Shown here in pieces: positions 16,733 to 26,499 of a stretch of 64,000 bases of DNA (position 1 is its first letter; every line of letters starts with the position of its first letter). The position numbers and the translations under genes are program-made. The notes under the pieces were generated by a model, which worked only from the letters and a program-made list of their open reading frames with translations, was not told the origin of the DNA and ran no database searches. This stretch comes from Opitutales bacterium (lineage in GTDB: Bacteria > Verrucomicrobiota > Verrucomicrobiia > Opitutales > Oceanipulchritudinaceae): contig JAFGCZ010000010.1 of the NCBI GenBank assembly GCA_016932335.1, positions 1 through 64,000 on the forward strand, written 5' to 3'.

Positions 16733-18222
16733 TTTTTCGAGGTGGATACTACGGTTGCGGTGTTTGCTTGTGGGTTCTTCAGGGGGATCAGAGGGAATCC
16801 GCCGAAGTTGATGATGTTGTTAACGACTGCGCCGGTTTTTTTCATCTGAGACTTGCAAGCAGCCGTTGTTTGAGCACATCCATGATAGAGCCAGCAGGTG
16901 TCGGTATCTTTAAGCCACCGAAAGGGGGTGCGAAGCTGTAACCGGTAAGCGTTGCCGCCAAGAGCTGTGACGGTTTGAATAGGCCGCCATTCCCAGTATT
17001 TTGATGGTGTGCCTGTTCTGTAGTCCGCGCTCCCCACAAATCCGAGTGATAGCCAGGAAGAAGATGGAAGGGCCTGAACGGCGAGCACATCGATGTAGTA
17101 AAGACTTGAATTGATGACTCCGGATACTGTTGCCTGGATACTGAAATCAGCCGCCGATAGGCCGCAGGCTTGGCTGCATATTTTCCAGCGGCAGGTGCGG
17201 GAGGTGGTATCAGTTGGGACTGCCCGTGTGTATAAATCGACACCACTTTGACAGGCGGCGGAAATCTCAATGCCGTCTGAGGATGGTTTTCTTACTTCTC
17301 CATCAAACAGCAATTGCCGGGTTCCTGATTCAGTTTTTGTTTTAAAATCCCACCCGGATTCCCAAATCCTTATTCGCAGAGGTAATCCTTCATGTGTTGG
17401 GTAAATGTCGGCCACCGGGCAATCTGTCCATGGGATGACTCGGAGAGATGTTTCTGCGCCAAGAGCATCATCCTTTATGTTGTCGTGTTTTATGGGGACC
17501 GATCGCCAGACCAATCCTGTGCTGTCGACAATGGAAACGCCCCAGTTTGTGAAAGATTTCCATGCCTCGGTTGTTCCCAGTGTGTAGCCTAATTCATAGA
17601 GATAGACCGTTGCTTTTGCCGGGATTTTTTCGGCATATTCAAACGGTAATTCAACCACAGATACATCGAAATTAAAGGTCTGATAGTTGATTCTGCGGAT
17701 TTCCAGATCATCAGAGGCCAAACATACATAAAGCAGTAAGGAACAGCTCCAGCCGGGGTCGGGAATTTCCGGTAAATCTCCTTCTTCAAAGTCCAGCGTC
17801 ACCAGGCTATTGTTCCCGGATATAACAACACTATCTACGGCACGCACATAGGCATTGCCTGTTGGGGAAACCAGCAGAATGAATTGGCAAGGGTCCTTTC
17901 CCCAACGCTCGGCGAATGCGGTACCACGACAAGTTAAATAGAAGGAATCACCGCCAACAACTTCCAGGCGCAGCGCAATGTGAGGCAACCAAAATCCTCC
18001 CCCGGCGCCGCGTACGACTGAGAAAAACTCTGTTATAGAATCCAGCGATTCCGACATGGCCTGTAGGTCCAGTCTTCTTGCCATGTGTAACCGCTTTGAT
18101 GTTGGCAGCATAGCTCCGCCACCGATCTGGCGAACATCAGCATCATAATCAAGACTACCGCTCCAGGGTGTGGCGTGGTTGAGCTGAAAGGGGAAAACCG
18201 GACTGTCTTTGTAAGAGTCCAT
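16729..18222 (-). CDS. Tail hub protein with BR0599/DUF2163 C-terminus
   Basis: 497 residues. The C-terminus (about 320-480) holds the Cys-rich phage BR0599/DUF2163 pattern: C-R-W-K-I-C, then Y-H-G-C and A-A-C, ending in N-x-x-N-F-G-G-F-P-L-I-P. The N-terminal 120 residues (FPFQLNHATPW, then FFSVVRGAGGGFWLP) resemble the DUF2460-type domain that in gene transfer agents is a separate gene, so this may be a gp12-gp13 fusion. It belongs to the distal tail/hub. Overlapping stop and start with the upstream gene. Confidence 0.7.
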   Translation of the reverse strand: MDSYKDSPVFPFQLNHATPWSGSLDYDADVRQIGGGAMLPTSKRLHMARRLDLQAMSESLDSITEFFSVVRGAGGGFWLPHIALRLEVVGGDSFYLTCRGTAFAERWGKDPCQFILLVSPTGNAYVRAVDSVVISGNNSLVTLDFEEGDLPEIPDPGWSCSLLLYVCLASDDLEIRRINYQTFNFDVSVVELPFEYAEKIPAKATVYLYELGYTLGTTEAWKSFTNWGVSIVDSTGLVWRSVPIKHDNIKDDALGAETSLRVIPWTDCPVADIYPTHEGLPLRIRIWESGWDFKTKTESGTRQLLFDGEVRKPSSDGIEISAACQSGVDLYTRAVPTDTTSRTCRWKICSQACGLSAADFSIQATVSGVINSSLYYIDVLAVQALPSSSWLSLGFVGSADYRTGTPSKYWEWRPIQTVTALGGNAYRLQLRTPFRWLKDTDTCWLYHGCAQTTAACKSQMKKTGAVVNNIINFGGFPLIPLKNPQANTATVVSTSKK

Positions 18223-19343
18223 TAACCTCTTCCCAAGGTAAAGTTCAGATTGAATGTAAGCTGCTGAACGTTGGTTTTCGTGAATGTGTTATCCAGTAAG
18301 AACTGGAAGACAGGGTAATAACCATCATTCGCACGATTATAGAGTCCAATGGATTTTATACCAGTGACGTTGCAGTAATTGAGGTCAGCAAAAAAAGATT
18401 TTGTCCGTTGATAAGAGCCAGGAACATAAGAGCTAAGAGAAACGCTGGATGTTGTCCCTATATCAGAATTATTAACGCCTGGTGTTGTCGATAAGCTATC
18501 GACAGGATCACTTAACGATATCCAATGTTGGTAAACGCATAGTGTTTGTGTGGCATAGGTTCCTTCCGTTGCATTCGATGGTTCAAAGATCGGGCAATAG
18601 TAGCCATTACTAATCATATCAGAGACACTAGATGTGCTCCTGTATATCCCAATATTTCCGTCTGGTTTTATAGCTGAAAGCATGAATGCACTACAAATTG
18701 TTGATCCATAGGATCCCTTTACTGTGGCGAAAGAAATAATCCTCAATTTCCCACTGGATCCAGATACTCCGCTGATGACATCCCCAGTCAGCGTTTGAGC
18801 TGTCATATGAGGTGTTATCGTGATATCCAGCCGCATGGTAACTTTGGCCATTTGATCGGCACTCAAGACAATAGGGTTGGTAAAGAGGATTTCATTAAAC
18901 GGAGTTGCCGCGCTACCGCTTGCCGCCGTGCTGAAGAACTTGCGGTAAATCTGGTCTCCGGTTTCTGCGGAAAAAACGAAGGACCTTTGAAGCGAGTAGA
19001 CATCGCCTGAGAACTCGGTCAAACCGTCTCCTGCTCCGTAAGAAGTGTGCTGCTTTACCCAGCCGGCCATTGATGTGTCCGTAGCCACAGGAGCCGCTGT
19101 ATCCGTGCTCAGGTGTCCATATTTAAAGCAGTCGGCAAAAAGGTTCGTCATTGCCAGATCCAAGCCACAATTGAGGATCATGTTTCCTTGCCAATCGCCG
19201 GGTTTGATAATGGGGCCAAGTTCGTCTGGATTCCCATCTTTCCCTGGGATGCAAGAGTGGATGTCTACTTTAATGAGACCTCGCATACTCATTCCAACGT
19301 TGGCTTTAGGCTGCTTTTTTGGTGGTGTAATTATCTTGATCAT
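18222..19343 (-). CDS. Phage structural protein of unknown function
   Basis: 373 residues, no signal or membrane segment, beta-rich with many Ser, Thr and Gly. A short, basic N-terminus is followed by long stretches of the kind seen in receptor-binding or distal tail proteins (for example QHWISLSDPVDSLSTTPG near 280). Its stop codon shares a base with the next start, in the tail operon. No family recognised. Confidence 0.6.
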   Translation of the reverse strand: MIKIITPPKKQPKANVGMSMRGLIKVDIHSCIPGKDGNPDELGPIIKPGDWQGNMILNCGLDLAMTNLFADCFKYGHLSTDTAAPVATDTSMAGWVKQHTSYGAGDGLTEFSGDVYSLQRSFVFSAETGDQIYRKFFSTAASGSAATPFNEILFTNPIVLSADQMAKVTMRLDITITPHMTAQTLTGDVISGVSGSSGKLRIISFATVKGSYGSTICSAFMLSAIKPDGNIGIYRSTSSVSDMISNGYYCPIFEPSNATEGTYATQTLCVYQHWISLSDPVDSLSTTPGVNNSDIGTTSSVSLSSYVPGSYQRTKSFFADLNYCNVTGIKSIGLYNRANDGYYPVFQFLLDNTFTKTNVQQLTFNLNFTLGRG

Positions 19344-20176
19344 ACGAGTGAGCCGGAGATCGATACCGACATGGTTAAAGGGTCTTGTGATGTTGTGTTA
19401 AATGCGACTTGATCGAGGAGAGCACTGATACCAACTCCCAGATTAACGGCCTCCGGCGTTTCTCTTGAAACAACCACGGTGAGGAGTTGTCCGGAAACAA
19501 CCACGCCGAGAGTTACCGGCTCATTTGCGTCTCTATCTGGGGATACCTCAACGAGTTCTCCGGAGATGGATACGGCCACGGCAAATGCATCCTCTACCTC
19601 TCTTAGTGATCCATTGATGTCTCCCATCAAGCCCTGCAGGCGAAGTGTCCATTTACGGCAGGCTCCATTGAGTTCTTCTTCGGAGATCGATGCGTCTAAG
19701 GTACCTAAAATGATCGGGGCCACATAGGAGCCGGGATCCAGACCCTCTGGTCTCTCAGATAAGGTAAGGACTTTCCCGTCGCGTGCAGCCACGTTGCAAA
19801 GGCCATGCAAGCCGCTTGCATTGCGCCACCAAATGGTGCTGCCGGCATCAAGACCACCGTCTGGATCATAATCTGCAGTAATCGAATCTGGGCCGACTTC
19901 AGCCACCATGCGCATTGCTAAAAAATAGGGAGCTGCGGCGTGTTGCGATTCCAGCGCGACTCGGATGGTTTCGGCAATTTGATCTGTTTCCACGGCGGAC
20001 TTCGACATAATGGTCCACTCTTGGGATCGTTGAAGTGTATGCCAGGCTGATGCTCGCAGAAGTTGGCCATGGAGAGTTTCTTCAGTCGATGTTTTTGCCT
20101 GCAAGATTACCACAGGCGCATCATTCCACGCAGCGTGATAAGGCAGCAGGACATAATCACCATAATAGGTTTCCAT
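19340..20176 (-). CDS. Phage tail protein with C-terminal beta repeats
   Basis: 278 residues. The first 170 residues resemble a distal-tail protein placed directly after the tape measure gene. The last 80 residues contain four short repeats of the type V-S-I-S-G-E-L, V-V-V-S-G-Q-L, V-G-I-S-A-L-L and V-S-I-S-G-S-L, spaced about 25 residues apart with acidic linkers (EPVTLG, EAVNLG, DPLTMS). They suggest a small fibre or stacking element. Overlaps both neighbours by 1-4 bases. Confidence 0.55.
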   Translation of the reverse strand: METYYGDYVLLPYHAAWNDAPVVILQAKTSTEETLHGQLLRASAWHTLQRSQEWTIMSKSAVETDQIAETIRVALESQHAAAPYFLAMRMVAEVGPDSITADYDPDGGLDAGSTIWWRNASGLHGLCNVAARDGKVLTLSERPEGLDPGSYVAPIILGTLDASISEEELNGACRKWTLRLQGLMGDINGSLREVEDAFAVAVSISGELVEVSPDRDANEPVTLGVVVSGQLLTVVVSRETPEAVNLGVGISALLDQVAFNTTSQDPLTMSVSISGSLV

Positions 20177-23100
20177 CAGACCCTCCTTTCTGCTCGCCGG
20201 CGGCGGTCCGAGCTAATAATGGCCTGACTTCCACGCCTCGAACGAACGTAATCAGCTGCGGCCCGATCGCTGTCAACCACGGCAATGTTGTTCTGTACAC
20301 GGCTCCCCGCAATCTGCTTGAGTAGGCTAAGCATTTCGGCGGTGCTATTTGGAGTAATACTATTCGTCGAAAAGGAAGTAGATACACCAAATACCCCACC
20401 TTTGGCATACGCATTAGGCAATGCGCCGTAGTGATTGATGTAGTTGATGACTGATTCGCCACCAATGGCTCTCACTGCCGAAGGCTTAATGAATCCTTCC
20501 CCGTTTGATACTCTTACAATGTTGAGATCATCTGAATCACCGCCTGCTCCATAAAAAACACCACCAGTATGGAATGCTTGAGTAATAGCCATGATCGCGG
20601 CTAATGCAGCAGCGCCCGCAAGTGCTGCTGCCCCAAAGCTCCAGACCGATGTTAATCCTGCTGGAGCGGCAGATACGGCAGTAACAGTTTCGGCATCAGC
20701 AACAGTAGTTGCGGTGGACGTTTGCTTTAGTGTTTCACCTGTAACATGTGTCTCTATCATGCCGGTTTTAACAAGAGCCCAATAAATCCCTTGTTGGATT
20801 TGAGCTTCGAGAATCTGAGTCAAAACGTCTTCTGCTATGTTTAAACCTACTTGAGACATGGCATCACCCAAGTTTTCTGCATTAACTATCGAATGGGCAA
20901 GTCCTCGGGAAGTTTGGCTAATAGCAGACCCCAATGTCGATTCGATGATCTTTCCTGACCGTTTAGCGCCTTTGTCTAGCTGCTTAAAATACTTTTCCAT
21001 TCCCTGGGTGAGACCATCCCAAAAATCACCTTCAAAACCAGTAAATGCGGATCCTCCTATTCCAGATAGTTTGGCTTGAGTTTCGTATCCAACGGCACTT
21101 GTTTCATAACCAACGCTTTTCTTTGTGTCTTTACCTCCATTTGCATCTTTTTCAGCCTGAGCCATTCTCCGGTATGCATCGGCGATTTCTAAGAGAATTT
21201 CTTTACGTTTCAGTAGTATCTCCTGAAGTTGCATTTCCCTCTCTTTGGGCGATAAATCTTTGTTTGATTCTGCGGCTTGGCGTTCACCGTCTATGGTCTC
21301 AAGAACTAGAGCTTTTTGAGCAATAAGTAAGAGTTCGGCATCCTGCTTTTGCTGAATCAATGCTTTCGAGGCATCTGTTTCGGCTTTGGCTTTGTCTTTG
21401 GTGAGTTCATTTATTTGATTAAGAATAATGAGCAATTCAGCCTGGAGTCCTTTTTCTGTGCTACTGATACCGTTTAAAGCCTTCTTTGCCTGTTCCTCTG
21501 TAATATAGCCCTCGTTGAGATCGTTTTGGATTTTTTCTCGCTCAGTTTGCCAGGAAGCGATTTTTTCCTCCAGCTTGGATTGTTGTTCTTTGGCCGCAGT
21601 TATTCTCTGATCAGTATTAGCGGAGAGTAATTTCGCTTTAGCTAATCTATCAGCGTTTCTTGCCTCGTCTGCCTGTAGTTCGGCTAGTTTTTGAGCGTTA
21701 GCAACCGATGCATTGGCTTGTTCAACTTCAGTCTGAGCCCCAGAGTTTATTCTGTTCTGTAGCAACTCAATATCCTTCATAATGGATACTAATTGCTTTT
21801 TTCTCAGCTCCAATTCATCAGTCTCCTTGAACGATAGGCCCTGTTCTATCTGATAGACTCGGCCAGACATGGGGTTTCCCGCAGGAATATATTTCTTCTT
21901 ACCTTCCAGTTGCTGTATTCTTTGCTGAATAATATCAGCTTCTTTTTGCGCGTCCTCCAATGCAGTCTGTGACTGTTGCTTAGTTTGAGATGCCATGAAA
22001 TCCTCAAGGATCTGTCTTTGTTTTTTGATCCCTTCAGATGAGATGTCACCTATAGCTTCGATTGCTGCCTTGCGCCAATCTGCCCACCATTTGATCGCAA
22101 AAAAACCAAGAGTAGCAATGGACGTCATTCCGCCGAGAGACAGCACACTTGATTTTACAACCGCAAGTGCTGATGAGGCGCGACCGGCAATGCCTGGTGT
22201 TATTCCAAGCTGAGCATTCATCGTGGCAATGCTGGACGCCATTTTACCGACCTGAGCGTTCCCGTCTAATTGCTGTAAGACTGTCAATTGCTGCTGCAAC
22301 GCAGTCACACGGGCAAGCTGTGCTTGGTAGGCTTGCATGATGCCTATTTTCTGCTCCAGCACAGCGATATTTCTTTGCTGTGCGACAGTAGCCGATGTTG
22401 TTGTTTTGACCCAGTTTACCAGATTACCAACTTGCTTTGCTATGAGTAGGGCAGTGAAGGCTTTTCCCAAATCAATGATAGTTCCGGCGTAATTCACCAT
22501 GAACTCAGCGCCATTGATCGTTGTTTCAGCAACTAATGCGATGTTTTTGCCTATGCCTTTTAAATCTTCAGCAAGATTACCATTTTCTAACTCTGTCTTT
22601 AGTTCTCCAAGTTCCGTTTTTAGAGTATCAAATAAGGGGGCTGTTGTTTTTGCCGCGATTTGATCGAAAGCATCAGCTATATTTGATGTGATCTGAGTCA
22701 ATGAGTTCTGGCTGAAATCTGCTGCTTCAGAAAATGCAGCCATTTTACCCATAAGATACTCAAATAGATTTCCGGCTTCCTTGGCATTATCAATGTCTGC
22801 TTTTGTTATTCCAAGAATTTTAGCGGCTTGGGCATCTTCAGTGATGTTTCCTGTTATCAGCGCTCTGGACTCTTGCAGGATTTGGGATGTTTGTATGCCT
22901 AACCCTCCTAGTGTTTGCGACATTTGAGCAATCAAATCTACCTGCTGTTTGATATTCAGTCGAGCAGATGTCATTGCCCCGGCGGTTCCCTGATATGATT
23001 CAATCAGTTGTTTTAGAGTTGCGGGACTCTTTTTGGCCTTCTCCGTTAGATATTCGATAGAATCAGCACTATCTTTTAATGCTTCAGAAAAGCTTTCATA

Positions 23101-23388
23101 TTTTCCTGCTTCATCAAATTGTTTCAAAACAGCAGCGATTCCTATCTGTGAATCTTCCACTGTTGAATTGAACTCAATTCCGGAATCGACACCGGATTTG
23201 AATAAATTCGGTATCCTTGATGCAGCATTTAAAAACTCACTGCCTATGGCAAAAGAAATGCCAGTTCGAAAAGAGTCTTTCAGACTATCATAATCTTGTT
23301 TGAGACCGATCGTTTCACCACGGGCTTTCTTGAGCTCGTCGAGCTGAGCTCTAGACTCAATGATAATGTTATGCGTAGTCTGACTCAT
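20176..23388 (-). CDS. Tail tape measure protein
   Basis: 1070 residues, the longest gene of the prophage. Long coiled-coil stretches (about 440-720, with many K/E/Q repeats), hydrophobic segments (near 310-330 and AAALAGAAALAAIMAITQAF near 930) and an N-terminal helical region are the usual tape measure features. It sets tail length and passes into the host membrane during injection. About 1070 residues suggests a long flexible tail (roughly 150 nm by the usual rule of 1.5 angstrom per residue). Its ATG overlaps the stop codon of the GT extension (TAATG). Confidence 0.85.
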   Translation of the reverse strand: MSQTTHNIIIESRAQLDELKKARGETIGLKQDYDSLKDSFRTGISFAIGSEFLNAASRIPNLFKSGVDSGIEFNSTVEDSQIGIAAVLKQFDEAGKYESFSEALKDSADSIEYLTEKAKKSPATLKQLIESYQGTAGAMTSARLNIKQQVDLIAQMSQTLGGLGIQTSQILQESRALITGNITEDAQAAKILGITKADIDNAKEAGNLFEYLMGKMAAFSEAADFSQNSLTQITSNIADAFDQIAAKTTAPLFDTLKTELGELKTELENGNLAEDLKGIGKNIALVAETTINGAEFMVNYAGTIIDLGKAFTALLIAKQVGNLVNWVKTTTSATVAQQRNIAVLEQKIGIMQAYQAQLARVTALQQQLTVLQQLDGNAQVGKMASSIATMNAQLGITPGIAGRASSALAVVKSSVLSLGGMTSIATLGFFAIKWWADWRKAAIEAIGDISSEGIKKQRQILEDFMASQTKQQSQTALEDAQKEADIIQQRIQQLEGKKKYIPAGNPMSGRVYQIEQGLSFKETDELELRKKQLVSIMKDIELLQNRINSGAQTEVEQANASVANAQKLAELQADEARNADRLAKAKLLSANTDQRITAAKEQQSKLEEKIASWQTEREKIQNDLNEGYITEEQAKKALNGISSTEKGLQAELLIILNQINELTKDKAKAETDASKALIQQKQDAELLLIAQKALVLETIDGERQAAESNKDLSPKEREMQLQEILLKRKEILLEIADAYRRMAQAEKDANGGKDTKKSVGYETSAVGYETQAKLSGIGGSAFTGFEGDFWDGLTQGMEKYFKQLDKGAKRSGKIIESTLGSAISQTSRGLAHSIVNAENLGDAMSQVGLNIAEDVLTQILEAQIQQGIYWALVKTGMIETHVTGETLKQTSTATTVADAETVTAVSAAPAGLTSVWSFGAAALAGAAALAAIMAITQAFHTGGVFYGAGGDSDDLNIVRVSNGEGFIKPSAVRAIGGESVINYINHYGALPNAYAKGGVFGVSTSFSTNSITPNSTAEMLSLLKQIAGSRVQNNIAVVDSDRAAADYVRSRRGSQAIISSDRRRRAERRV

Positions 23389-23690
23389 TAAAACTCAAGA
23401 GTTATGAATTTAGGCTCTTCTGGCTCTTTTCCAGATGCTTCCTGAAGATCTGAAATGAAAGATTTCAAAGGATCTGCATTCCCATTGAATGCGGCTTGCA
23501 TCGCTGTAAATGTGCGGCGAACAGCTATTAATTCCCTACTTGCTTGTCGGGCGGCGTCTCTTTCGAGGATGAGCTCAATTCGCTGGATAGAGTAGGTGTC
23601 GAGGAGGGTGTCAAACGAGATCCCAGTGATGATACAAGCATCGATACAAGCTGCCCAAATGGGTGTTCCCCCATCTTGGCTGTCATTTTG
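23388..23690 (-). CDS. GT-type extension reached by -1 frameshift
   Basis: A second frame, -1 relative to the tail chaperone gene, stays open from about 23690 to a TAA at 23388 and has no proper start of its own. It reads G-T-P-I-W-A-A-C-I-D near the candidate slip site and ends in EEPKFITLEF. Tail operons of lambda-like phages make G and a longer GT this way, and the product bridges tape measure and tail tube protein. The G-rich run GGGGGAA (23666-23672, minus strand) is a possible slip site but is not a perfect X-XXY-YYZ heptamer. Confidence 0.6.
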   Translation of the reverse strand, partial: QNDSQDGGTPIWAACIDACIITGISFDTLLDTYSIQRIELILERDAARQASRELIAVRRTFTAMQAAFNGNADPLKSFISDLQEASGKEPEEPKFITLEF

Positions 23691-24007
23691 TTCAATACCA
23701 TGGCTAACTGCTCGTTCTCTTTCCCCTCGCGTGTCAGATAGCCATGTAAGATAGGGCGGTTCAGTTCACTCCCTACCTTAATAATATCTTCATAGGATTG
23801 GTTTGTTAGTTGATCCACCCAACCCTGACTTTTTTCGCAGTAGAGAGCTACTCGTTCCCATTCTTCCAAGTCTTCCTTAAAAGATTCGACTGCTTTGCGA
23901 ACCGGTAATTCGATGACTTTGATTTCTGCTGTTGTTCCATCTCGAAAAGTAACAGGAACCATTGCGCCGCCTAATACCGTCACCGTTTTTCTTGTTTTCT
24001 CATCCAT
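23528..24007 (-). CDS. Tail assembly chaperone (gpG-like)
   Basis: 159 residues between the tail tube gene and the tape measure gene, the standard place of the gpG chaperone. A compact N-terminal domain (TVTVLGGAMVPVTFRDG) is followed by helices and a Ser/Thr/Pro-rich tail (about 130-155). This tail is what the zero-frame ribosome makes after the presumed frameshift site. Start ATG at 24007. Confidence 0.7.
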   Translation of the reverse strand: MDEKTRKTVTVLGGAMVPVTFRDGTTAEIKVIELPVRKAVESFKEDLEEWERVALYCEKSQGWVDQLTNQSYEDIIKVGSELNRPILHGYLTREGKENEQLAMVLNKMTAKMGEHPFGQLVSMLVSSLGSRLTPSSTPTLSSELSSSSKETPPDKQVGN

Positions 24008-24059
24008 TTGCTAAACCTTTCTAATGCGAGAGCCAAAAGGCTCTCGCATGTGATTAAGC

Positions 24060-24611
24060 TTAAGCTGCAGCAACGGTAAGTTTGCCTTCCGATTTTGCAC
24101 TGTAGAGCTTTCGGAAGTTAACTTTTGCTTTCACTGTGTTGACCAGCTTTGTTTCACCATCAACAAGGACGTGACACCACAGATAACATGTATTCACCAG
24201 TTTATCTTCTTGGTCATATTGCTCGAAGCGAATCCATGCCCTGGTGGTTCCTCCGGCATTTGGCTGGAACGTTTCTGTACTCTTGTTTATCCAACCAGCG
24301 TTAAACATCAGCCCAAAAAGCTCCGGCCCTAATTGCGTTGCTGTTGCCGAGAAAGCGAGATCTTTTTTGCTGTCGAGAACATCGTAAAGCATGACGGTTC
24401 CTGTTCCTTCAGCGGCTGCCCAAATCTCTTCGGTCGTGCGTTTGGGAGTTACGCTGAAATCTTCAAGAGGTCCCATATAACCCCATGCGGTCTCTTCCGC
24501 GTCGTCAGGGCGTGCTGCCACACCGGATGTTCCTGCTTCTGGAGAAGTAAATGCTGCTCCCTCAGGGCACAGATAACAATGAGTAACGAGTGATCTTAGT
24601 TTTTGATCCAT
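24060..24611 (-). CDS. Major tail tube protein
   Basis: 183 residues, beta-rich, with the extended loops common in tail tube proteins, directly upstream of the G/GT chaperone genes. It has no membrane segment. The assignment comes from position (after tail completion genes, before chaperones), size and fold pattern. No specific family motif is visible. Confidence 0.7.
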   Translation of the reverse strand: MDQKLRSLVTHCYLCPEGAAFTSPEAGTSGVAARPDDAEETAWGYMGPLEDFSVTPKRTTEEIWAAAEGTGTVMLYDVLDSKKDLAFSATATQLGPELFGLMFNAGWINKSTETFQPNAGGTTRAWIRFEQYDQEDKLVNTCYLWCHVLVDGETKLVNTVKAKVNFRKLYSAKSEGKLTVAAA

Positions 24612-24616
24612 AATCT

Positions 24617-25069
24617 TTATTCGTTTGAATTTGCTAAAATGGTTTTGGTTTCGATGTAGATTTGATGTTCTGTGACAGATGGATCACCTAAATCTACAGG
24701 AGAGTGACCCGTTGCGTAGAACCGGAGGTTAATGCCACCTGGTTTTACGGTTTGTCCATGAAGGGTATTGATTGCTTCTTCCACACATCGAACAGCATTA
24801 GCGTCCGTTGTATTCATCGTTGGGCTTTCGACTATAGACACGATGAATTTTGTGGTCTCTTGATAGTCTGCCGGTGGGTTCTCAATTCGTTCTCCAGGTC
24901 CAAGACGAACACAGATTCCAATGCCGAGCTTTTGGAGTTCTTCATCAATAAGACTTGCTAGGTCTCCTTTTTCTTCGGTGATAACAGAGATTACATTTTC
25001 GGAAATGTAGACATTCTCTTTCAGCAGATCTGCTATTCTCTGTTGAGTGGTTAGGAAGACACTGCTCAT
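24617..25069 (-). CDS. Tail terminator/completion protein candidate
   Basis: 150 residues. The helical N-terminus and the pattern TTKFIVSIVESPTMNTT, then a late beta strand (QIYIETKTIL), resemble tail terminator (gpU-type) or Mu gp37-like proteins. It lies between the DUF1320-like gene and the tail tube gene, as expected for a neck/tail-closing protein. Stop and start codons overlap with the upstream gene. Confidence 0.55.
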   Translation of the reverse strand: MSSVFLTTQQRIADLLKENVYISENVISVITEEKGDLASLIDEELQKLGIGICVRLGPGERIENPPADYQETTKFIVSIVESPTMNTTDANAVRCVEEAINTLHGQTVKPGGINLRFYATGHSPVDLGDPSVTEHQIYIETKTILANSNE

Positions 25070-25509
25070 AGTATAAAACGTCCTTTGGGAACTCGGATTT
25101 TAGGTGTTGCGCTATTCGGAAGGCTTTCAGTCGTTAATACTTTAGGAGCTTCCACCTCGGCCTTTCCGCTCTGAATATCACGAAGCAGAGCAATGGCATC
25201 TTTGTATTCTTCCCTTCGAGCATCCGGTAACAAGGTTCTTGCAAGACCACCAACAGCCAAACGTGTGCAAAGACGGTATCTGGCAATGTCTAAACAAGGG
25301 CCATGCACCTGTGGAGGAAGAGTCCCTTCCGATCCCATATCACCATTTGGGCGAGCAGCTAAATAGCTTCTGCACTCGTCAATCGCACGATGTATGATTT
25401 CCGGTGTTGGGTCGCCTTGATCCTCACCAAGTGCCGCTGATTGCAATGCTTTTAGCTCTGCTCCTGTTAAACGGCTGGAAAGATCATCAACTGTAAGTGT
25501 TGTCCACAT
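25066..25509 (-). CDS. Mu gp36-like head completion protein (DUF1320)
   Basis: 147 residues. The helical pattern with IIHRAIDECRSYLAAR, CLDIARYRLCTRLAVG and EEYKDAIALLRDIQSGK (about 45-118) is the DUF1320/gp36 pattern of Mu-like phages. It acts at the portal as an adaptor between head and tail. It directly follows the capsid gene, as in Mu. The late operon order is therefore kept here. Confidence 0.75.
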   Translation of the reverse strand: MWTTLTVDDLSSRLTGAELKALQSAALGEDQGDPTPEIIHRAIDECRSYLAARPNGDMGSEGTLPPQVHGPCLDIARYRLCTRLAVGGLARTLLPDARREEYKDAIALLRDIQSGKAEVEAPKVLTTESLPNSATPKIRVPKGRFIL

Positions 25510-25551
25510 GTTTAGGAAACCCCGGCGAATAAATCGCCGGGGTGCTATGGT

Positions 25552-26463
25552 TTAGCTTACGGTAATGCGCTTTGCTGAAATCGGAGATGTTACCTTTACA
25601 TCAACAGACCACGCTGTCTTGTAAATGTCACTGGATGCGGTGTCATCGCGGTATTCACGCACATCATCAACGCCAGAGTTTCCGGATGTAAATGCCTTTG
25701 CAAAGCTCGGGTCGTATTGGTTGGGCTTGTCAGAGCCGATGAAGATGTAAACTTCGTTGCCGGCAATGAACTTTTTGTTCCCCGTTTTGCCTCGGTTTGT
25801 AGGATCATAACCCATTGTGCCAATCTTGATTTCGATGGCTGGATTGATGAGCAATTGAGCAATCGTTTCGGTCGTAACCTTTACAATAGCAGCACCTGGC
25901 TGGGTTGATCTGACCTTTGGATTATTTCGCAACATCTTCCACGCCGAAAGACTCATTGCAATTCGGTTTGGTAGTTTACCCGTTTGCAATGCGATGGCTT
26001 CGATCATGGAATCAAGTTCCTCAATCGGATCGACATCGGCAGAACTCCAGTTCCCGATGTTTTGTGTTGCTGAAACAGAATTGGCGACAGTATCAAATAC
26101 GTTCTTTTCGTGTGAAACACGGGCCAGTTGAATCAATGTGGCAATTTTTGCCTGTTCGAGTGCCAGAGGGTCGCCTTTACCTGCTTTTTCGCGTTCGTGA
26201 TCATCAATGGCGGCTTCCAATGCGTGAGGAGTACAGTTGAAAAATTCATCTGTATCGTCGAATCCAATTCGCGTTGCTGGTCCTCCTATAGGGCGTCGCG
26301 TGTTGTAAACTCTGAAGGCATTGGAATCATTGAATGATTTGAACTGTCCGGAGGCGACACCTACGGGAGTCCATGGACAAAGGAAATCGGCAAGTGAGTT
26401 GGCTTCGTCCTGTGCCACCCCGCGGGCATAATTTGTGAGGGTCTGATTAACAGTAATAGACAT
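25552..26463 (-). CDS. Major capsid protein (Mu gpT-like)
   Basis: 303 residues, HK97-fold size. The central segment KIATLIQLARVSHEKNVFDTV and the LPNRIAMSLSAWKMLRNNP stretch (about 175-195) are typical of gpT-like heads of B3/Mu-type phages, including the A-domain pattern near the C-terminus (KFIAGNEVYIFIGSDKPNQ). A short upstream gap with an A-rich leader suggests strong translation. Confidence 0.8.
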   Translation of the reverse strand: MSITVNQTLTNYARGVAQDEANSLADFLCPWTPVGVASGQFKSFNDSNAFRVYNTRRPIGGPATRIGFDDTDEFFNCTPHALEAAIDDHEREKAGKGDPLALEQAKIATLIQLARVSHEKNVFDTVANSVSATQNIGNWSSADVDPIEELDSMIEAIALQTGKLPNRIAMSLSAWKMLRNNPKVRSTQPGAAIVKVTTETIAQLLINPAIEIKIGTMGYDPTNRGKTGNKKFIAGNEVYIFIGSDKPNQYDPSFAKAFTSGNSGVDDVREYRDDTASSDIYKTAWSVDVKVTSPISAKRITVS

Positions 26464-26499
26464 GGTAAAATTCTATTTTTTGAAGGTTAAAATAGTGAG

